Positions 35,151-48,300 of a DNA stretch of 64,000 nt are shown piece by piece. Location of the stretch: positions 2,108,001 through 2,172,000 of the forward strand of contig JYIP02000001.1 in assembly GCA_001051155.2 (NCBI GenBank), written 5' to 3'. This DNA comes from Chrysoporthe austroafricana. Lineage: Eukaryota; Ascomycota; Sordariomycetes; Diaporthales; Cryphonectriaceae. Made by a program: the position numbers and the translations under genes. How positions within the stretch are numbered: position 1 is the first letter of the stretch; every line of letters starts with the position of its first letter. The notes beneath the pieces were generated by a model. That model worked only from the letters and a program-made list of their open reading frames with translations, was not told where the DNA came from and made no database searches.

Positions 35151-35517
35151 AGCGAAACATTTGCGGAAAGATACGACTTAATAATTGCGTAATGCGTTTT
35201 GGTTTTAGTAATATTAATAGCCTTATTAATACGGTCTTTGCGAATTTACGAAAGCTTAACAAAGTAAAACGAAATTAATAATAATACTAGCTTAATACCC
35301 AAAAACAATATTCAAAAGTATAATGAAAAGTAGTAATAATAGGGCAATACGGCTAGCTGTAATAAATAAATAGAAATAATGATTATAAGCGCGCTAATAA
35401 GAAAAAGAAAATAAAGTAAATTTACTAGCAGTTTACGAAATAATAGCCTTTTGTATTTGCCAGAAATTCATTTGTTTTATTTAGCAGTCGCTCTTACTTT
35501 AACGCGCGCTTATTGCA

Positions 35518-38500
35518 TTACAGGTTTTTTCGGTTTCTTGGAATAAGTAAACTAGTTTGTTCCAATATATTTTCTATTCGTAAGTCGCGCTTTGGCTTGC
35601 CTCGTTTTCGTAAGGCAGTTACGATAATATTTCCCGGTTCAGGGACTTTTTCCGCTAATAGCCGCTTTCGTTTTATTCTTTCCTGTAATTCGGCTATAGT
35701 TTCGCGTTTCCGTTCGAAATTACGTATTATTTCGTTTGCATTCAAGGCATTACGAAACATTTATATATTATAATAGTTAGAATAATTTATCCATTTTACT
35801 AAGTATTCAATTCTGTATGGATTACGTTTATATTTTTGCTTATAGCAGCTAATTATCTTTTCCAGCTCGTAATATCGGTAGTTTTCCAAGTATTTTTCGA
35901 TATTTGGATTTTCTAGTATATTTATTAAATCTTAATATATAAAGTTATATTTATAAAAATTCGTTTTAAGAAAGTTTGCAAGCATTAATTATATTACCGA
36001 GATTATTAAATAAATATTTATATAAAGAGCTAATTTTAATTTATATACTAAGTTCTTTATCTTTCGAATAATTTGAAAAAGTTTTATTTTTTATTATAAA
36101 AATTTCAAAGATAGGTTATTTAATAATAAGTATTTATAGCTTAAGCGAATATATATTCAATTATCTAATTTGAAAACTATTTAGTAATAATGCTTGTTAT
36201 ATTGCAATTTGGCTATTATTTGCATTTCGGCAATAAAAAGTTAAGCTTTTTCTTAAAAAACTTCCTTTACCAGAAATATTATATCCTTTATCTATTAACC
36301 CGATAATAAGTTAAATCCGAATAGTATTTGGCTAGCTGAATATTTTATAGCTTGGTTATACGCATTATTCAGATTGAATTATAATGCCGGTATTATCTCG
36401 GTCTATTCCGTATTAGAGTAAGCGATTATGAAATGCCAAATTGCTATTTCAATTATTCGGTTTTTTATTTCAGATTGCCTATCTATTTGCGGATATAAGG
36501 CAGTAGAGTAAGCAAGTTTCGTTCCGATAGCTTCTTATAAATATTTCCAGAATTCCGATAGGAATTTCGAATCTTTATCTGAAATAATCTTCTTGAATAT
36601 TCCTTAGCTAATAATATAAAATATCCGTAAGATAAAGGTTGCCCAGTCTATTATAATATATATTGCGTTATTTAGTATAATAATTATAGCTTTGGAATAT
36701 TTATCCGTAATTGTAAGAAATGTATCTAGGAATAATATTTTAGCTAAGGCTTATATAATATTTATAAATAATATTATCGGTAATCCTATAATAAAGTCTA
36801 TAGTAATAATATAAAATGGAATTAATAGAAATAATATAGGCTATATTTCCTTTAAGAGTTGCTATAAATCGTTTTTATTCTTATTATAAGCTCGATATAT
36901 CGATATATAATTGCGTATTTTAGCATAGCAATATTCGATAACGAATTGATTCGTTAAATCGTATTATATACAGTTTATGCCGAAATAGTATTTTCTATTG
37001 TAAGCTTCTTTAATAAAATCCAATGCTATTTCATTCGGGATATATAGTTATTATTTCCTATAGTAATCTTTGAGAAATAATAAGCTATTATAATTTAATA
37101 TGAAAAGTAGTCGGGCAATTTTGTTTGAGTCTTTCAATTATTCGATTATTCTGGATTATAAAGGATATTTTTCGTATTTCTTTTTAATACGCCTTTTCAT
37201 TTCGCTATTTATAGATATTTTATTGAAAACTTAAATGAGTTCGTCTTCCTATATTTTATTTAGAATGCCTTTATTATCGATAAATTTTTAGGTAAACGGC
37301 AATCTTGATATAGTATTTGCGAGAATATTCGACTTTCCCGGTATATAGTATGCTTTTAAGTCGAATTGGTTTAAGTATTCCGAAACGAGAATTAGCTATA
37401 TATTTGCTTTGGTCTTATTTACTATATTTATAAATAACAAATGGATAATGCCAATTATTATTATATAATCGGTAAAAATATAAATTAGCTTAATTCGGTT
37501 CGATCTTATTATTATTTTTAACTTTCGCATTAGCTATACCAAATAAGCTATTTCTAGCTTTATAAGCCAGTATTTTTATTTTGCTTTATTAATTATTTTG
37601 CTTAAATAGAAAATTGGTTATATAGCTATATTTGCTATTAGCAATATTCCATTCTATATATAATCGTTTGCTAATTAGAAAATAATGCTTGAAAACCCTA
37701 TTTCTTTAAACGTATTTAGCTAAATAAAAAGAGATTTATCTAGGATATAGTAAAATAAAGCATTTTTAATTTCCAAAGCTATTTTGAAATCGTAAAAACT
37801 ATTAATTTTGTCTGATATTGGGTCGAAAGTAGCTTGTATAATATAATTTCGCTATCCTATATTTAAAAGTAAACAGTTCGATTGGCAAGTTTCGTTTAAT
37901 ATTCTAATTTTCCTTTTCTAAAATGGATTAATTCTATAATTGTATTTAGGAATTAGGTAATATAAGTATCTTGTAAATCCAATAAACCTTTCCAATTACT
38001 GGAATATTTTGGGGAATTCCAGGTCGCGAATGGCTTGTATCCGGTATTCCGTATTGGAAATTCCGAATCCGTTTATTTTGAATCCTAAAATCTAGACTGA
38101 AAGATATCCAAGAAACGATTTAAGTCTAGCTAATAAAATATTTTTGCGTAAAAATAGCGAAAAGATAGTTTGTAAGTATTACAAATAATTTTATTCTATA
38201 ATTAAATAGATAACGATATCGTTTATAAAAGCGGAAGCAAACTTATAATATAATTATAAGAGTTAATCTATAAAATGCTGGATATAAGATAATAAATTTC
38301 GAAATCTTATAAATGGAATTTTTATCCTTTCTTAATTACGATAATTAATAATAATAAATCGGTTTTTATAGTCTAGATATATTAGGAATTAATAGAAAAA
38401 TTGCTATATATTTATTATTATAATATATATTTTTCTTTTTAGCTATTTGATAATCTTTTGCTATAATAGCAAAAAGTAAATATCGGGGATTGAGATTTTA

Positions 38501-41500
38501 TTTAAAGCATATAAATTAATTATTATATATCTTTTCTTCTGGCTATTTATATTCTTTCAAATTACAAAAATTGGTAAACCGAATAGCATTATATTTGTAA
38601 CTTATTTAGCTCGACTTTATTAGTATAACTTGTTTAAAATTTCATTAATTATTTCTTAGTTTTCTTTATTTGAATAGTATAGCTTTTATCCTACTTTCTA
38701 GTTTTGCTATTTTTCGACTAGGTCGACCTTTATCTATTAATCGATTAGTATATTAATAAGACTTATATTTTTGAAAACTTTAGCGTATGCTCGTATTAAT
38801 TTTATAACTTTATAAAGAAATTCCGGTAAACGCTTGCAAACGTATATACCGAAATTAATTTCTGATTCCTTAATAGCTTTATCTTTCCGAATTCCCAGTT
38901 TATTATTATTTTCGAAATAATCTCTTATTTCGAAAGTTTCTATATCCGGGAATTAATACTCTTCTAGCTATTTTCTAATAATTTCCGCAATTTATTAGAA
39001 AATATACTTAATAAATAATAGTTAATCTGAATTCAGCTTTCCTAAAAGCTATAACCTATCCTAAATTTGTTAAAAGAGGTATTATTACGCAATATAGTAA
39101 TAATTATCGTAATTCGCTAGCAGGGTTATATAATTTGTTTAGAATAGTTCGACTATTTTTAGAAATTAATTTTTCTGGATCCTTAAAAGGGTTACTGCTT
39201 AATTCGTTATTAGGATTTTCTTAATTTAATAGCTTATCAAGCAATTTATTTATTCTTTCTATTTTAGCTTGAATAGAAAAGTTACGTTTTTGGGATTCGC
39301 TTAATATTAATAGGAATTAGCCTATAAGATCTAAGTAATATTACTATAATAATTGCGGCTTTTGCTTGCTAAGATCGTATTAATATTCGGGCAAATATTT
39401 CTATTTTCGTTATAGTATTACTAAAATAACCAAATCGTATAAATAATTCTGAATTCAGAATATCTAGTTCGTAAGGAATATTGTATTCTTATCTTAATAG
39501 GATGCTTGCTTCTAATCGATTCAATACTTAAATTCTTATTCGAGTACGAAATATAAATAAATAGCCGTACTTATTACTTTGGAAATACAAATCGAATTTA
39601 GCTTAGCCTTTTGCTAGCAACTAGCTTATATTTCTAAGTTTAGCTTTTACGTTTTAATTTATTTTCGCTTTGAGAAATTATATTAGCAATTTCTCGGTAA
39701 TAGCATAACGACTAATATTTGTATCGATACAAATTTCTATATCCGGCTTATTCGAATATATTCTAGTTACGGCTTTTGTATATATATAGCTGCTATTCTG
39801 ATAAAGCTTAACTGTAAATATAGGAATATTATATCCCAAGATTTCTCCTTTTTATATATCGATTTTGGGAAAATTCTATAGCTAATTAGATAGTTATATA
39901 AAATACTTAATATAGAATATACTTTCGTTTACCGATAGTTTTGCCTTTTCGGCTCGAAAAATCCAGATATCGTTTTCGATTATTATATTCTCTTTATTAG
40001 CCTATTTTTCCAATTTATCCTTTTGCTTCTATAGGTTTTTGCCGTTTTCGGTTTTTTTATCGTATTTATCGCTATCCGTTATAAACAGATTATCGTTTAT
40101 AGGAAAATAGCCTTCTCGAGCCAGCTTATCCTCTTTATCTGGATTATATTGCAATTTTCTATTATCGATATTAAAATTTGCTAAGGTTAATTGGATAAAA
40201 TATCTTTTAGCATCTTTTCGTACGAATCGATAGTAAAAGCGCAATTGGAAATTTCGGTTTTTTGAAATTGAATTCTTGCTATTATCTATAGTATTGGTTA
40301 ATATCTTCCTGGCCGTACTAGAGATATTTTGTTATTTGGCTATCCGTTCTTGTAATTAGTTCCGAGCATTTATTAATTTTCGTTATTATTCTAGTAAAAA
40401 CTTTCGGAATTCGTATTCCGGGATATATCCAGTACTTTTGGATAAATTTGGCTAGTTAAACGTTTTTATTAAGCGAGATGAATATTCAAGTTTTTGAAAC
40501 TTGAATTTTCTAAAGCATCCTAAGAATATATTAACTGGGAAATAAATATTAATATTGGGAAGATTAGCAGCCGATTGCATAACTTTCTGTACCGGTTATG
40601 CGGGTTTACGAAATAATTTTATTATGCGGTCTAATTCGAAAATATATTATATTTCTTATTTCGTTTTGAAACGTTTTTCGAAATCCCTTATATCTTTATT
40701 TCAATTAAGTCTATCGAAATATCTAGCTATTAATTCTTTATCGATCCGATCCTAAATATTTCTAACCAAATACGAGTTTGGGTATTCGGCTAGCTTAGTA
40801 AATCGATAAATATAATAAGTAAATTTCAGAATATTGCGGTTATTGCGTACGTTTTTCTTAGAATATTATTAAGCATTAAGCAAGTTTTTTATAATTTTCC
40901 GTAATATAAAGAAATCTTTTCTCAATTATTTCTTTTACTAGCTTTAATTATGCTTATATAAGGTAAAGTCTTTATGCTTTTAGGGAAATAATATAAAATA
41001 AAACTAAGTATATATTATCTTAGCTAAGCAAGCGGGTAAATGGAAATTAAAATATTTAGCGCATTTTATATTTCTGGCTATATATATTTTATATTAGTTT
41101 ATAAAGATTTGAAAGTCTTTCTAAATAATAATTTTGCTATCTATAATGGATACAATTATTAAATTAGTATAATCGTTTCAATTTTCGTAAAATCGGAATT
41201 GCTTTATAACTATATTCTTAAATTCCTTATTAATACTAATAAGCAATGCTATAAGTTTAAATAAATTAGGTCGATAAGTTCGGAAATTTTTAAGTTATTT
41301 ATAGCCGAATAATAGGTTTCGAGAATTATTGCTTTTATTATTGCTAGAATCCGATAAATCCGGTAATTTATCTAGCTTATTAATTAGTTCTTTTTGGAAA
41401 TTAGGGTTAATTTCAATATTTAGCTCGAAATTCGAAAATAGTCTTTAGTCTAATTAATTTCCTGTTCCTAATATAAATATTTGCCGGATATATTCCTTAG

Positions 41501-42660
41501 CATTAGGAAATGCTAATCTAGTAAAGCGATATCTATTACTAGCATAATATTTTATAGCCGAAATGGGAAAAAGTTCCTTAATAAGTTCCGATTAAAGCGC
41601 TTGCATATTGAAAGCTTATTGCAATCGGAATATTTTCTTAAACTCAATGCATACTGCCTTTTCCGAAATAAAGCCGTTTTAATAGATTGCTTTTATTTCG
41701 GGTTGCTGCAAAAACTAGTCCAATAGGCTAATAATTAGGAAAGAAGAAATCGGGTATTTCTGAAAGATAATAATAAGATTATCCGATTTTCTTTTATCTA
41801 GTTTTTCTTTTTTATAATTTTTTTCCCTGAAAAGCTATAGATAATCCAATAAACCCGATTAGAGCGTTAGTATGCTTTTTGCTATAAAATTTATAAAATT
41901 AGCCAGAATAATTATAATAGAATTTTATTTGGAAGCATTCCGATTCTGAATTTCTATTAAGAAAAAAGAAATGCGTTTACTTTCTGGAATTGGTTATTTT
42001 CTTTTGCTTTTGTTTATTCTTCTTACTGTAATTGAAAAACTTCCGGATTTATCGGTAAATCTGGGATCTAGATTTTCGGTCGAATATCGTAATAAATAAA
42101 TATATTTAATTCTGCTATTAATATTAATATATTTAAGCATATAATGCTTTCGATTTTCGATAAATTATTATTAGGCCAATTCTTCTAACGGATTTTCCGG
42201 ATTATTAAGTCGAAAAGTATTTTCGCTTTCGTTTATTTCTATAAGCACTTATTATCGTTCCTTTTCCGTTATTGCTTTAACGAGCTATTGAAATTTGCGA
42301 TATTTGGAAAAATCCTCTTAAAACATATTATTCTTTCCTATCTACTAAGATAGATTCTTATCGAAATTCGACTTTTTTCCCTTTTAAGTCTAGCGCTTAG
42401 GCAATAAAGGCTATCCTTGCTTAATTACTTATACCTTTGCTTTTTGCAAAAGTATATTAGTTTCCCTGGGATTCTGCTTCGCCTTTTCGTATCGATCGGC
42501 TAAAAGTTTCCAGTTAATAAAGGCATATACGATTTCGAGAAAGATTTTGATATCCGATATAACCCAATCCTTCCTCTCAGAATCGTTCAAAGCTTATATA
42601 AACTTGTATACCTGGGCGGAATGCTTAATCTCGATATAATCGATAAGCCGCAATAATAAA
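35518..42660 (-). pseudogene. E1 gag-pol remnant (chromovirus order)
   Basis: Minus-strand decayed polyprotein. By alignment with E3, the gag N-terminus lies near 42,400-42,640 (WKLLADRYEKAKQNPRE) and the protease near 39,440-39,740. Reverse transcriptase covers about 37,700-38,600, with the active-site motif reading F-I-N-D at 38,218-38,229. RNase H is near 37,290-37,530, the integrase core near 36,300-37,000 (IISDKDSKFLSEFWKY, TALYPQIDRQSE), and the chromodomain near 35,700-35,870 (YRIEYLVKWINYSNYYNI, FRNALNANEIIRNFERK). Dozens of stops make it non-functional. Domain order RT-RNase H-integrase-chromodomain identifies Ty3/Gypsy (Metaviridae), chromovirus branch. Confidence 0.85.
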
Positions 42661-42715
42661 ACGTTATTGCCGGTAATTGCTATAGTAAATTAGCAATAAA
42701 TTATCGATAAATAAT

Positions 42716-42890
42716 TATAATATCTCTTATAGGAATATTACCTTTACAAAAGCCGATATCTTATAGGACCGATATTCCTATAAGAACCGATATTTTATAA
42801 AGCCGATACCTTTACAAAAGCCGTTATCTTACAGGACCGATACTCTTATAGGAGCCGTTACTTTATAGAGCCGATAATCGAAACCCGATT
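42716..42890 (-). repeat. Leader of E1: array of ~18-nt palindrome-like units
   Basis: Between the 5' LTR and gag, short units of the type GCCGATA followed by CCTATAGGA- or CTTATAAGA-like cores repeat about nine times. The same array occurs in E3 at 52,388-52,560 in the opposite orientation. Confidence 0.75.
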
Positions 42891-42924
42891 ATGCAGCAAA
42901 AGCGTACAAAGCGTAGCTACTAAT

Positions 42925-43131
42925 TAATAGTGAATATACTGAAATATATTATAAAGTATCGTTCTTCCAAAAAAGTGAATTACGCTAAAGCCTATCAGGG
43001 CATTATATAGGCTTCCCGGTAAGGGTATAGCATTTACTTGGTAAATTCATTACGTATTTACTAAGGAATTCACTATAGATTTACTAAGCGAATTCATTAC
43101 GAATTCACCTCGTCTATAGGTTTTGCTATTA
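42925..43131 (-). repeat. LTR 'e': 5' LTR of E1
   Basis: 207 bp, TAATAG to CTATTA (TG...CA ends changed to TA...TA by transitions). It is followed by GTAAC, the right-hand target duplication of E1. Confidence 0.92.
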
Positions 43132-43387
43132 GTAACCAATCCTTAATATAAATAGCTAAGTCTATAAATTATTAGAAAAAAGCAATATTATATATTGCTA
43201 ATAAAATTATATCGATAAATAATAGCTATATTTATTAATTGGGAATAATTTCCCGGGCTTTAGCAATAGCTTTAAAGTTTAATAAATTATGAAAGAACGT
43301 AACAAATAATTCTTCTTTTCCAATATAATTGCAAAAGTTAGTATAATTATAAATATTAAGCTATAAAGTCTTAATTAGCTTATACGT

Positions 43388-43828
43388 TTGGATATAAGAC
43401 TTGAAGCCTATTATGCAACTTTAGCATTGCAAAAACCGAATAGCGTTAAAATAATCTTTATTTTCGTTAGCCTATTTCTGAAAAATAATATTAAAGTTAT
43501 AATCCATATTATCCTTAGTAAAGATAATCTTAATAGCTTTAAAGTCGTATTCGAAACGGAAGATTTGGTTTATAATAAAATGCAAGCCCGACCGGTTAGA
43601 CAAAATAATAAGATCAAAATTGCAGAATTAAATAATGAATTCGTATATATATTCTCTTATAGTAAAAAAGAAGAAATATTAAATACGATTATCGTAAATT
43701 CCGATAATACTAAATTTAATATTATTATAAATAGCAAAGCCGTTAGTAATATAAAAATAGTTAATACTGAAATTGCTTTCCTAAATAAAATTATAGCGTA
43801 TATATTCTTTAAATATATAGAGGGCTAG
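43388..43828 (+). CDS. Family-1 antisense frame ('ORF4'), open copy in E2
   Basis: An uninterrupted 146-aa frame on the strand opposite to the element's genes, starting at a TTG (the E1 copy has an ATG two codons upstream; here that codon is ATA). It includes KIIFIFVSLFLKNNIKVII and FKVVFETEDLVYNKMQARPV, then a region rich in Asn, Ile and Lys from AT pressure. It overlaps the end of the sense frame by 48 bp. There is no signal peptide, no clear membrane segment and no recognised family. In DNA this full of stops an open frame of this length aligned with a mostly open frame in E1 is notable, but it could still be chance. Confidence 0.35.
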   Translation: MDIRLEAYYATLALQKPNSVKIIFIFVSLFLKNNIKVIIHIILSKDNLNSFKVVFETEDLVYNKMQARPVRQNNKIKIAELNNEFVYIFSYSKKEEILNTIIVNSDNTKFNIIINSKAVSNIKIVNTEIAFLNKIIAYIFFKYIEG

Positions 43829-45030
43829 CGTACGGTAATATACTGCGATTTCGGTTTCAATAGCTTTGGATTTGGGATTATATTTAATAGATAAGGCGGG
43901 AATAGCGCAAAGCGTAGCCCGTAAAGGCAGAATGCTATTAATACTAGCTCGGGAAACCTTGCTTGGTATAGCTAATAGGCTAGCTATATTCGGTAAGTTA
44001 TTTTCGGTTAAATCGATAATATTATTTATAACTCGATAGCGCTTGGCTAGCATTATGAAATTTCGCTTTATTATAGCAGATAGGCTTAGATTAGCGATCG
44101 GTATAGTAAATTCGGGAACTTTAAGTTTAGTTAAAACTGGCTTAATATTCTTGGCTATTTTCTTCCAAGCAGCAAAGGCTATATTACGATTATATTTATA
44201 AACTATAATAATTTCTACTATATTAGCTGTATAGCGTATAGCATTTACTTCTTTTTTAATAAAGTTGCTATAATTGTTTAATATTATTTATCTAGCTTTA
44301 TCTTTAATATAACGGCTATATTTATTTCGTAAGCAATTATCTTTCAATATTATAATAAGAAATAAGATATAATAAGCTATTAATAAAATATATAGGGCAA
44401 AGATAAGATTATAAATAGTAAGTAAATTCGAAATAAATTCAGGCAATATTTTCTTAATAAAGTTATCCGTTAATCCGTTATTTATATCCTTATTCGTAAT
44501 AGCATTTACGCTAATAAGAATATTTGGATAAAATCCTTATTTTTCGTAAATAAAGCTAGAACGGTTAATTTATAATAGCATAAAATATTATAAAATAAGT
44601 TTTTAAGCTTCCTTAATAATTAGCGGCCGATTAATATCATTATTATTTAGCTCGGTATTAGGGATATAAATATTATATTCGATTTTTCAGTTTATTATAT
44701 CGGTATAACTTTTATTAATTAACGTTCGATAAAAGGCTATTATATAAGCTTTTTAATAATAAAAGAAATCGTTTAAATAGTTTTTCGTTATATAAGTATT
44801 ACAGTAGAAACGGCTTTCGCTATTATATAAATATATAGCCTACCGATATCTTTTTAAGGAAAAGCGGTTTTTGAACGATATTTTATAAATATATTTGACA
44901 TATTATATAATCTTGCTTTTTCGGCAAACCTTAAAAGGTTCTTTTTAGAATATAAAGTATAGCATTATATAGAAATTGGGCATAGCTAAATATACTATTT
45001 CTTATTAATTTTAATTTTATAGTAAAGTAT
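43781..45030 (-). pseudogene. Family-1 accessory sense frame ('ORF3'), E2 copy
   Basis: The counterpart of the E1 frame at 33,911-35,150. Its C-terminal 90 codons (43,781-44,053) are open and contain LAKRYRVINNIIDLTENNLP and SIKYNPKSKAIETEIAVYYR. Further upstream it is more damaged than in E1. Confidence 0.45.
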
Positions 45031-45389
45031 TTACGGAAAGATACGATTTAATAATTGCGTAATGCATTTTGGTTTTAATAATATTAATAGCTTTATTAAT
45101 ACGGTTTTTGTAAATTTACGGATATTTAATAAAGTAAAGCGAAATTAATAATAATACTAGCTTAATATTCAAAAACAGTATTCAAAAATATAATAAAAGG
45201 TAATAATAATAAAGCAATATAGCTGGTTATAATAAGTAAATAAAGATAATAATTATAAGCGTGCTAGTAAGAAAAAGAAAATAAAGTAAATTTATTAGCA
45301 ATTTATAAAATAATAGCCTTTTGCATTTGCTAGAAATTTATTTATTTTATTTAGCAATCGCTTTTATTCTAATGCGCGCTTATTATATT

Positions 45390-48300
45390 ACGGGTTTTTT
45401 CGATCTTTTGAAATAAATAAATTAGCTTATTCCAGTATACTTTCTGTTTGTAAATTGCGTTTTAGCTTATTTCGTTTTTATAAAGCAATTATAACGATAT
45501 TTCCTGGTTTAAAGACTTTTTCCGCTAATAGCCGTTTTCGCTTTATTCTTTCTTGCAATTCGGTTATAGTTTCGCATTTCTATTCGAAATTATATATTAT
45601 TTCGTTTATATTCAGAATATTACGGGGCATTTATATATTGTAATAGTTAAAGTAATTTATCCATTTTATTAAATATTTAATTCTGTACGGATTACGTTTA
45701 TATTTTCGCTTATAATAGCTAATTATCCTTTTTAGCTCGTAATATCGGTAATTTTCCCGGTATTTTTCAATATCCGGATTTTCTAATATATTTATTAAGT
45801 CTTAATATATAAAATTATATTTATAAAGGTCCGTTTTAAGAAAATTTGCAAGCTTTAATTATATTACTGAGATTATTAAATAGATATTTATATAGGAAGC
45901 TAATTTTAATTTATATACTAAATTCCTTATTTTTCGAATAATTTGGAAAAGTTTTATCTTTTATTATAAAAATTTCAGAAATAGATTATTTGGCAATAAA
46001 TACTTATAGCCTAAGCGAATATAAATTTAATTATCTAATTCGAAAATTATTTAATAATAGTATTTATTATATTGCAATTTGGCTGCTATTTGCATTTCGG
46101 TAATAAAAAGTTAAGCTTTTTCCTAGAAAATTTCTTTTGCTAAAAGTATTATATTCCCTATTTATTAGCCTAATAATAAATTAAATCCGAATAGCATTTA
46201 GCTAGCTAAATATTTTATAGCTTAATTATATACGTTATTCAAATTAAATTATAATACCGGTATTATTTCGATTTATTTTGTATTAAAGTAAGCGATTATA
46301 AAATGCTAAATTGCTATTTTAACTATTTAGTTCTTTATTTCAGATTGCTTATTCGTTTGCAGATACGAAATAATAAAATAAGCAAGTTTCGTTCCGATAG
46401 CTTCTTACAAATATTTTCAGAATTCCGATAGGAATTTTGAATCTCTATCTAAGATAATTCTCTTAAATATTCTTTAACTAGTAATATAAAATATCCATAA
46501 GATAAAAGTTGCTTAATTTACTGCAATATATATTGTATTGCTTAATATAATAATCGTAGCTTTAGAATATTTATCCGTAATTATAAGAAATATATTTAGA
46601 AATAGTATTTTAATTAAAGCTTATATAATATTTATAAATAATATTATCGGTAATTCTATAATAAAGTTTATAATAATAATATAGAATAAGATTAATGGAA
46701 ATAATATAAGCTATATTTCTTTTAAAAGTTATTATAAATTATTTTTGTTTTCGTTATAAGCTCGATATATCGATATATAATTGCGTATTTTAGCATAGCA
46801 ATATCTAATAATAAATCGATTTGTTAAGTTATATTATATACGGTTTATACCGAAATAGTATTTTCTATTATAAGCTTCTTTAATAAAATCCAATACTATT
46901 TTATTCGGAATATATAATCGTTATTTCCTATAATAATTTTTGAGAAATAATAAGCTATTATAATCTAATATGAAAAATAGTCGGGCAATTTTATTTAAGT
47001 CTTTTAATTATTCGATTATTTTAGACTATAAGAGGTATTTTTCGTATTTTTCTTAATATATCCTTTCATTTCGCTATTTATAAATATTTTACTGAAAACT
47101 TAAATAAGTTCGTCTTTTTATATTTTGTTTAGAATGCTTTCGTTATCGATAGGTTTCTAAATAGATAGTAATCTTAATATAGCATTTGCGAAAACGTTCG
47201 ATTTTCTCGGTATATAATATACTTTCAAATCGAATTGGCTTAAATATTCCGAAACGAGAATTAGCCGTATATTTGCCTTAATTTTATTTACTGTATTTAT
47301 AAATAACGAATAAATAATACCAATTATTGCTATATAATTAGTAAAAATATAAATTAATTTAGCTCGATTTAATTCTATTATCATTCGCAATTTTCGCATT
47401 AATTATATTAAATAAGCTATTTCAAATTCTATAAGCTAGTATTTTCATTTTGCTTTATTAATTATTTTATTTAAATAAAGGATTAATTATATAACTATAT
47501 TTGCTATTAGCAATATTCCGTTTTATATATAATTATTTGCTAATTAGAAAATAATATTTGAAAACTTTATTTCTTTAAATATATTTAATTAAATAAAAAG
47601 AAATTTATTTAAGATATAATAAAATAAAGCATTCTTAGCTTTCAAAGCTATTTTAAAATCGTAAAAATTATTAACTTTATTTAATATTAAGTCGAAAATA
47701 GCTTGTATAATATAATTTCGCTATTTTATATTTAAAAGTAAACGGTTCGATTAACAAATTTCGCTTAATATCCTAATTTTTTTTCTTTAAAATAAATTAA
47801 TTCTATAATTATATTTAGGAATTAAATAATATAAGTATTCTATAAATCCAATAAATCTTTCTAATTGCTAAAATATTTTGGGAAATTCCAAATCGCAAAT
47901 AGCTTGTATCCGGTATTTCGTATTGGAAATTCCGAATTTGTTTATTTTGAATCTTAAGATTTAGATTAAAAGATATTTAAGAAATAATTTGAATCCAATT
48001 AATAAAATATTTTTATATAAAAATAGCAAGAAGATAGTTTATAAATATCGCAAATAATCTTATTTTATAATTAAATAAATAATAATATTATTTATAAAAG
48101 CGGAAGCAAATTTATAATATAGTTATAAGAATTAATTTATAAAATGCTAAATATAAGATAGTAAATTTCGAAATTCTATAAGTAAAACTTTTATTCTTTT
48201 TTAATTGCAATAATTAATAATAATAAATCGGTTTTTATAATTTGGATATATTAAGAATTAATAGAAAAATTGCTATATATTTATTATTATAATATATATT

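Larger units (their letters stand above)
32476..43131 (-). mobile_element. Element E1: complete family-1 Ty3/Gypsy retrotransposon, RIP-decayed
   Basis: A 10,656-bp element on the minus strand, with LTRs of 207 bp at 32,476-32,682 (3') and 42,925-43,131 (5'). The exact duplication GTAAC lies outside both ends (32,471-32,475 and 43,132-43,136). From 5' to 3' on the minus strand: LTR, leader with short palindromic repeats, gag, protease, reverse transcriptase, RNase H, integrase, chromodomain, then a 3' module with two extra frames, then about 0.8 kb of non-coding DNA and the LTR. All genes are interrupted by stops, and differences from E2 and E3 are almost all transitions, as RIP would leave. 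Confidence 0.92.
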
